Assembly: GCA_016193545.1 (NCBI GenBank)
Contig: JACPSA010000115.1
Location: 1-18,898 of the forward strand
DNA length: 18,898 bases
Source: Chloroflexota bacterium
GTDB taxonomy: Bacteria > Chloroflexota > Dehalococcoidia > Dehalococcoidales > UBA2162
Direction of reading: 5' to 3'
In this document: positions 14,220 through 18,898 of the stretch, piece after piece
How positions within the stretch are numbered: the first letter of the stretch is position 1
Layout: every line of letters starts with the position of its first letter
Position numbers and translations under genes: made by a program
Notes under the pieces: generated by a model
The model's input: only the letters and a program-made list of their open reading frames with translations
The model's database searches: none
What the model was told of the DNA's origin: nothing

Positions 14220-14987
14220 ATGGCTGTAAGAACACTTATACTACGAGCCCCGGGAACAAACTGCGATGCTGAAACTATGTTTGCTTTTCAGCAGGCGGGA
14301 GCCGCCGTATCTTTAGTTCATGTCAACCAGTTGATTCGTCATGAAGAGCAACTGGCGGATTACCAGATAATGGTTATTCCCGGCGGTTTTACCTATGGCG
14401 ACGATGTTGCCGCCGGCAAGGTGCTGGCCAATGAACTGAGACTGAAGCTTGGCGAAGATATACTGCGGTTTATTGAAGATGGTAAGCTTATTTTGGGGAT
14501 TTGCAACGGCTTTCAGGCGCTGGTGAAGGCTGGTTTTTTGCCGGAGTTATCCGGCGGTGCTCAGCCGCAGTTGACTCTGGCGACCAATGATTCGGGGAAG
14601 TTCGAGTGTCGCTGGGTGTACCTGGCGGTGAACCAGAAAAGCCCTTGCGTCTTCACCAGAGGGATTGATAGACTGTATTTGCCGGTAGCTCATGGCGAGG
14701 GTAAGGTCGTGGCTCTACCCGGTGCTTTAGCCGATGTGAATATTGCGCTTTACTATGCCGATGAACAGGGTAATACTAACGTCGGCTATCCCGCTAATCC
14801 CAATGGTTCCACCGGCAATATTGCCGGTATTTGTGATGGTTCGGGGCGGATTTTTGGCTTGATGCCGCACCCGGAACGTCACATTCGGGGTACTCAGCAC
14901 CCGCAGTGGACCAGGCAGGGTGCTAGAGAGTATGGGGACGGACTGGCCTTATTTCGTAACGCCGTGGCCTGGGCCAAGAGCCTTTAG
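14220..14987 (+). CDS. purQ: phosphoribosylformylglycinamidine synthase, PurQ glutaminase subunit
   Basis: PurQ releases ammonia from glutamine and passes it to PurL. The 255-residue protein belongs to the class I glutamine amidotransferases: PGTNCDAE (residues 11-18), IPGGFTYGDDVAAGK, the nucleophile Cys95 in GICNGFQ, HGEGK and GLMPHPER with His217 and Glu219 of the catalytic triad. The length is typical. ATG 14220 is preferred over TTG 14217; the nearest binding-site-like bases are AGAG (14212-14215) and GAGGGG (14201-14206) of repeat copy D. It is the last gene of the purL cluster; no terminator is seen after it. Confidence 0.93.
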   Translation: MAVRTLILRAPGTNCDAETMFAFQQAGAAVSLVHVNQLIRHEEQLADYQIMVIPGGFTYGDDVAAGKVLANELRLKLGEDILRFIEDGKLILGICNGFQALVKAGFLPELSGGAQPQLTLATNDSGKFECRWVYLAVNQKSPCVFTRGIDRLYLPVAHGEGKVVALPGALADVNIALYYADEQGNTNVGYPANPNGSTGNIAGICDGSGRIFGLMPHPERHIRGTQHPQWTRQGAREYGDGLALFRNAVAWAKSL

Positions 14988-15045
14988 GTGAATACTGGTG
15001 CATTTAATGGTGTTGAAAAAGGATATAGAGTGCGGCTATTTTGTA

Positions 15046-15073
15046 TTGACAAACTGCGGGTTCGATGTAATAC
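15046..15073 (+). promoter_or_regulatory. promoter of the zinc-ribbon/OB-fold gene
   Basis: TTGACA (15046-15051), 16 bases and TAATAC (15068-15073). The -35 box matches fully and the -10 box four of six bases. The predicted start (about 15080) leaves a short leader of roughly 13 bases with GAGGTG (15083-15088) before ATG 15093. Confidence 0.6.
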
Positions 15074-15092
15074 TTTGAGATAGAGGTGTTTA

Positions 15093-15866
15093 ATGCCAGT
15101 CTGTCCTAATTGCGGGCGGGAGACAGCCAGAACCGAAGATTGGGCCTGCCAGTATTGTGGCTATCCGTTACTATCCAAGTCTTTTAAAAAATTGCCTCAG
15201 AACTATCGGCTGCTGAAAGGGAAGAAACCTCCGGAGTCAGAGCCGCCGGAAGAAGAGGAGGTTGGGGTTTCTCCTCCACCTGCTCGTACTGTACCGATAG
15301 TGCCCGTATCTAAAGCCCGACCTGAGCCGAAAACTAAGCCTGCCTTGGTGCCGGTAATTAAACCGGAACCCGGGCGGTCACCGGAGCCGGAAACCAGGCC
15401 AGTGTTGGAGTCGGCTCCGGTAGCGGAGCTTAAGTCTGAACCTGCTTTATCGCCTGCCGCCGCGGTGAAGCTGGAACCTGACCCGATTCCAGTACCGGTG
15501 ATGGAGGCTAAACATGAGGTCGTCCCTGAACCTCAACCACCATCACCCCCAATCGATTTAACCGTTGAAGAGTTGTTTTCGGCCTATGAGACGGGGGGGG
15601 TAGCCGCCAATGCCCATCTGACAGGTAAGACTGTTAACTTGACTGGGGTGGTGGATAAAGTAGAAGTGAAAGAGTTTCTTGACGTTTACTATGTTGCTCT
15701 CAATAGTGCTGAGAAAACCAGGGTGCAGAATGTACGCTGCACGTTTGACCGAAAGTCCGCATCTGAGCTGACCGGGTTGACTGCCGGGCAGACGGTGACG
15801 GTACGGGGTAAATACGATGGTTCGATAATGGATGTTCGTGTCAAAGATTGTGTCTTAGTCCGCTGA
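15093..15866 (+). CDS. zinc-ribbon protein with Pro/Glu-rich linker and OB-fold-like C-terminus
   Basis: A 257-residue protein in three parts. Residues 1-25 form a zinc ribbon with C4, C7, C19 and C22 (CPNCGRE... CQYCGYP). Residues about 45-165 are low-complexity, full of Pro, Glu and Lys with repeating PEPKTKP/EPGRSPEPETRP-like units, likely a flexible arm. Residues about 165-257 (VEELFSAYETGGVAANAHLTGKTVNLTGVVDKVEV... QTVTVRGKYDGSIMDVRVKDCVLV) match the tRNA_anti-like OB-fold. It could bind nucleic acid or protein partners in the cytoplasm, as no signal peptide is seen. It has its own promoter and is not clearly linked to purine genes. Confidence 0.7.
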   Translation: MPVCPNCGRETARTEDWACQYCGYPLLSKSFKKLPQNYRLLKGKKPPESEPPEEEEVGVSPPPARTVPIVPVSKARPEPKTKPALVPVIKPEPGRSPEPETRPVLESAPVAELKSEPALSPAAAVKLEPDPIPVPVMEAKHEVVPEPQPPSPPIDLTVEELFSAYETGGVAANAHLTGKTVNLTGVVDKVEVKEFLDVYYVALNSAEKTRVQNVRCTFDRKSASELTGLTAGQTVTVRGKYDGSIMDVRVKDCVLVR

Positions 15867-15970
15867 GTCTCCGAGTGTAGCCTTCCTTTATTTCGTCAAA
15901 TCGCGCCGGTCGAAGTCGCTTAGCAATTCCCGTTTGGTGCTGCGGGCAGATAATTCGAACGGATAAGCTA

Positions 15971-15979
15971 TGGTATAAT
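15971..15979 (+). promoter_or_regulatory. extended -10 promoter candidate for the MFS gene
   Basis: TGGTATAAT is a perfect extended -10 element; the -35 position (TAATTC at 15951-15956) is poor. The predicted leader of about 110 bases to ATG 16098 has no other recognised feature, and no gene is seen in 15867-16097. Confidence 0.4.
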
Positions 15980-16097
15980 GGCTGCCGATTGACCTTTTGG
16001 TTGTCTACTCATAATGCAGGATGGGCAGATATTTCCCATGTTCTGTGCACCTGGTAACATAAGCCGCTGATATTGGCTGCAGCTGAATGTATTACTT

Positions 16098-17408
16098 ATG
16101 CTAAATGGTTTAACCTTTATGCGCAGACGGGTCCAAAGAGTCTTCTTTGGCTGGTGGATTGTCCTCTCTTCCTGCGTCATACATTCGTTGAGCCTGGGTT
16201 TACTGAATTATGGTTTTACTGTCTATTTCCTGCCGCTTCAGGCGGAGTTTGGCTGGAGCCGTGCTCTGCTAAGTTCAGGCTATTCTCTGGGACACGTTGA
16301 AAGCGGAATCCTTGACCCTCTTCAGGGATGGATTTCCGACCATTTTGGGCCCCGGCGTGTAGTGGTACTTGGTGTAGTCTTGTTCGGTGCTGGGTTTATC
16401 CTATTGAGTACGGTCCAGTCCATTGTGGCATTTTTTGCTGCTTTTCTCGTGCTATCTCTGGGGTCAGGCTTTTGCGGCAACCTTTCTTTCATGGTGGCCA
16501 TATTCAACTGGTTTGTCCGGAAACGTAGCCTGGCTCTGGGTATATCTCTGGCGGGAGGAGCATTAGGTGGATTTATTGTGCCAGCAATCGCATGGAGTGT
16601 GACTACTCAGGGATGGCGCGTTACCGCCCTCGCCTCCGGTTTTATTATCTGGCTCATCGGTATTCCCTTGGCGCTATTGGTGCGCCATAAGCCGGAGCAA
16701 TATGGTTACCTGCCGGACGGTGACCGCCCGGTTTCGTCCAAAGAGAATGTGCCGGAACATATGGCGACTGAACCAGTCCCACAGGGCGAGGCTCAAGAAG
16801 ACTTTTCTGCGAGAGAGGCTCTGAAGTCCCGCACTTTCTGGTTCATTGTAGCGGGACATGCCTTAGCTCTTGTGACAGTGTCTGCGGTTTCTCTTCATCT
16901 GGCACCTCACCTTGTCAAACAGCTAGGAATATCTTTGGAGGCTGCTGGCGGCGTCGTTGCGCTATTGTCGGTGTTCTCGCTTGTCGGCAGGGTGCTTGGC
17001 GGATTTCTTGCCGACCGGGTTAACAAAAGGGTGTTACTTGTGGCATGTATGCTATCCCACAGCATCGGGCTTATCATGCTAACCTACGCTACCAGTATGG
17101 CACAGGTCTTTCTGTTTACCGTGTTCCATGGCTTAGCGTGGGGTATCAGAGGTGTCACGCAGAATGCCATCCGTGCGGAGTATTTCGGGCGTAAGTCCAT
17201 AGGGCTTATTCTGGGGATTTCTAACATATTTTCGACCTCGGCACAGGTAAGTGCTCCTATCTTTGCGGGCTGGCTTGCCGATGTGTACGGGAACTATCGC
17301 TTGGCGTTCACTATCATAACTGTCCTCACTGCTTTTGGCTCTGTATTTTTTGGACTTGCCAATAAGCCGGTTCGAAAGTCACACACCGCACGTTCCGTTC
17401 AAGGTTAG
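16098..17408 (+). CDS. major facilitator superfamily transporter
   Basis: A 436-residue membrane protein with about 12 hydrophobic segments in two halves of six. Residues 15-45 make the first (VFFGWWIVLSSCVIHSLSLG), and the loop after the second holds an MFS motif A variant GWISDHFGPRR (77-87). The second half repeats it as GGFLADRVNKR. A charged central loop lies at about 210-245. The OFA/monocarboxylate-like opening FFGWWIV suggests an organic-acid or related substrate, but this is inference. The start may be ATG 16098 or ATG 16119; neither has a good binding site. Neighbours are unrelated, so no pathway is indicated. Confidence 0.88.
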   Translation: MLNGLTFMRRRVQRVFFGWWIVLSSCVIHSLSLGLLNYGFTVYFLPLQAEFGWSRALLSSGYSLGHVESGILDPLQGWISDHFGPRRVVVLGVVLFGAGFILLSTVQSIVAFFAAFLVLSLGSGFCGNLSFMVAIFNWFVRKRSLALGISLAGGALGGFIVPAIAWSVTTQGWRVTALASGFIIWLIGIPLALLVRHKPEQYGYLPDGDRPVSSKENVPEHMATEPVPQGEAQEDFSAREALKSRTFWFIVAGHALALVTVSAVSLHLAPHLVKQLGISLEAAGGVVALLSVFSLVGRVLGGFLADRVNKRVLLVACMLSHSIGLIMLTYATSMAQVFLFTVFHGLAWGIRGVTQNAIRAEYFGRKSIGLILGISNIFSTSAQVSAPIFAGWLADVYGNYRLAFTIITVLTAFGSVFFGLANKPVRKSHTARSVQG

Positions 17409-17477
17409 TTCCGTTTCCTAACTCTAACGATATTTCATGTCGCCAAAATTTGCCAGCTATAATTGGCGGCGCCTGAG

Positions 17478-17486
17478 TGTTATAAT
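17478..17486 (+). promoter_or_regulatory. extended -10 promoter for the amrS gene
   Basis: TGTTATAAT is a full extended -10 element with a start near 17493, giving a short leader before ATG 17518. A second TATAAT at 17458-17463 lies in the loop of an inverted repeat CGCCAA (17441-17446)/TTGGCG (17463-17468), a possible operator. Confidence 0.45.
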
Positions 17487-17517
17487 TAAGGTCAAGGCGT
17501 AGTTGTGGGAGATAGCA

Positions 17518-18561
17518 ATGCGTGAGGCAATGCTTTACGAAAAACTGCCGGACTCCAGGGTCCAGTGTCAGACCTGCCAGTGGCGCTGCAAAATAGCTCC
17601 GGACAAGTTCGGTGTCTGCGGCATGTACCAGAATCAGGATGGGACTCTGTATAATATCAATTACGCGCTGGTTTCATCGGTGGCGGTCGACCCTGTGGAA
17701 AAGAAGCCATTGTTCCACTTTTTCCCGGGCAGTTCGGTTTTTTCCCTGGGTACGCTCGGTTGTAACTTCCACTGCCAGCACTGCCAGAACTGGGAAATCT
17801 CCATGGCTGATGGCAAAACAGACCAGCGGGGCTGTCAGGAGATGCCTCCGCAGGCGGCCGTAGCCATGGCACAACGCTCCCGGTGTCAGGGTATCGCCTG
17901 GACATATAATGAACCCAGCATCTGGTTTGAATACACCCTCGACTCAGCTCGGCTGGCTAAAAAGAACCACCTGTATACGGTCTATGTGACTAATGGCTAC
18001 CAGTCTCCGGAGGCGATGGATATTATCGGCCCTTATCTGGACGCCTGGCGTGTCGATGTTAAAGGCTTTTCTGATTCATTTTACCGTGATTTGGCTAAGG
18101 TGCCGCACTGGCGGGAGATACTTGAAATTACCAAACGGGCAAAAACCAGGTGGCAGATGCATGTCGAGGTGGTGACCAATATCATCCCCACTATGAATGA
18201 TGACGACCAGCAGCTTGAGGGTATTGCTCACTGGATAAAGGATGAGCTGGGCGAGCTAACGCCGTGGCATGTCACCAGGTTCTATCCCCAGTACCATCTG
18301 ACTCACTTACCCCCCACGCCGCTATCTATCCTGGAGCGTGCCTGTGACATCGGGCGGAAGGCTGGCCTTAAGTTTATCTATACCGGTAATGTTCCCGGGC
18401 ACCAGAATGAAAATACCTTTTGTTACTCCTGCGGTAAGCTGATTGTGGAAAGGATTGGCTATCAAACCAGCGTAGTAGGTCTGGAAGGTTCGAAGTGCCG
18501 GTTCTGTGGCGCCGAACTTAACTTCAGGGTAGCGGCTAAAGGGGGTGCGGTTGATGATTAG
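17518..18561 (+). CDS. amrS: AmmeMemoRadiSam system radical SAM protein
   Basis: A 347-residue radical SAM protein whose Cys cluster CNFHCQHC (C82, C86, C89) binds the 4Fe-4S cluster that cleaves S-adenosylmethionine. The N-terminal part has four more Cys (C17, C20, C24, C34) and the C-terminal end two CxxC pairs (CYSC and CRFC), as in this family. The sequence LGCNFHCQHCQNWEIS, WTYNEPSIWFEY and VTNIIPTMNDD are hallmarks. The start is ATG 17518, behind GGGAG (17507-17511); the frame is open from TTG 17503, which has no binding site. It overlaps the next gene by eight bases. The family's substrate is not firmly known. Confidence 0.92.
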   Translation: MREAMLYEKLPDSRVQCQTCQWRCKIAPDKFGVCGMYQNQDGTLYNINYALVSSVAVDPVEKKPLFHFFPGSSVFSLGTLGCNFHCQHCQNWEISMADGKTDQRGCQEMPPQAAVAMAQRSRCQGIAWTYNEPSIWFEYTLDSARLAKKNHLYTVYVTNGYQSPEAMDIIGPYLDAWRVDVKGFSDSFYRDLAKVPHWREILEITKRAKTRWQMHVEVVTNIIPTMNDDDQQLEGIAHWIKDELGELTPWHVTRFYPQYHLTHLPPTPLSILERACDIGRKAGLKFIYTGNVPGHQNENTFCYSCGKLIVERIGYQTSVVGLEGSKCRFCGAELNFRVAAKGGAVDD

Positions 18562-18898
18562 AAAACCGGCGGTCGCCGGACAGTTCTATCCCGAATCGTC
18601 TGACCAACTCAGGTCGATGATTAAAGAGTTGGTTGACGAAGAGGCGGTGAAAGAAGAGGTCATCGGCCTTCTCTCGCCTCATGCCGGCTATCCCTATTCG
18701 GGCCCGGTAGTCGGGGACGCTATCTCCCGAATCAAACTCAAGGATACCTTTGTCATCTTGGGTCCCAATCACACCGGCCAGGGCAAACCCTTCAGTATTA
18801 TGACCGAGGGCACCTGGAAGACACCACTGGGTAATGTCGAAATCGACTCCGAACTGGCCAAGCAGATTCTGGCGGCCTCGGCTAACCTGGAGGAAGAC
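18554..18898 (+). CDS. amrB: AmmeMemoRadiSam system protein B (Memo-like), 3' end outside the window
   Basis: The visible 115 residues are the start of a Memo-like protein. It begins MIRKPAVAGQFYP, with SPHAGYPYSG (H43) and LGPNHTGQG (H73), matching two of the metal-binding His positions of human MEMO1 (H49 and H81); the Cys ligand would lie beyond the window. The ATG at 18554 overlaps the radical SAM gene by eight bases, and GGGGGTG (18541-18547) serves as its ribosome binding site. The overlap suggests coupled translation with its partner. Confidence 0.92.
   Translation, partial: MIRKPAVAGQFYPESSDQLRSMIKELVDEEAVKEEVIGLLSPHAGYPYSGPVVGDAISRIKLKDTFVILGPNHTGQGKPFSIMTEGTWKTPLGNVEIDSELAKQILAASANLEED

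Overview
The window looks like a chromosomal piece of a Dehalococcoidia-like bacterium (Chloroflexota), G+C about 50%. This rests on family resemblance rather than a marker gene: the XRE regulator with a YRGHLGG start, a roughly 960-residue PurL with a separate PurQ, an S21-YqeY pair, an AmmeMemoRadiSam pair, and frequent TTG/GTG starts.

Left third (1-6407, plus strand): a virion-structure module of a prophage, prophage remnant or domesticated particle. In order it holds a portal protein (cut by the window edge), a scaffold-like coiled-coil protein, the major capsid protein, two small unknown proteins, a head-tail adaptor, a large tail protein that seems to join a propeller-like part to a baseplate-hub-like part, and a small OB-like baseplate protein. 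No tape measure, sheath, lysis gene or integrase is seen to the right of the portal.

Middle (6465-7793, minus strand): an XRE regulator followed 24 nt later by a probable PD-(D/E)XK nuclease whose N-terminal half is two copies of one winged-helix-like module. The regulator has a near-consensus promoter that would give a leaderless GTG-start mRNA. A divergent promoter and a second forward promoter drive the housekeeping pair rpsU-yqeY (8024-8685). An unknown 161-residue protein and a divergent ureohydrolase that has lost one metal-binding histidine follow.

Right third (11006-18898, plus strand): purL, a 70-residue protein of unknown identity and purQ (purine synthesis step 4). Then come a zinc-ribbon/OB-fold protein with its own promoter, an MFS transporter, and the radical SAM and Memo-like proteins of the AmmeMemoRadiSam system, the last cut by the window end.

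The most unusual structure is a family of intergenic double-hairpin repeats. There are four near-complete copies (about 3351-3436, 6083-6168, 10646-10826 inverted, 14121-14210) and one half copy (10951-10971). They lie both inside the phage module and inside the purine operon. One copy has terminal inverted repeats like a MITE, and two end in a GGTGAGG-type sequence just before a start codon, where it may act as or near a ribosome binding site.
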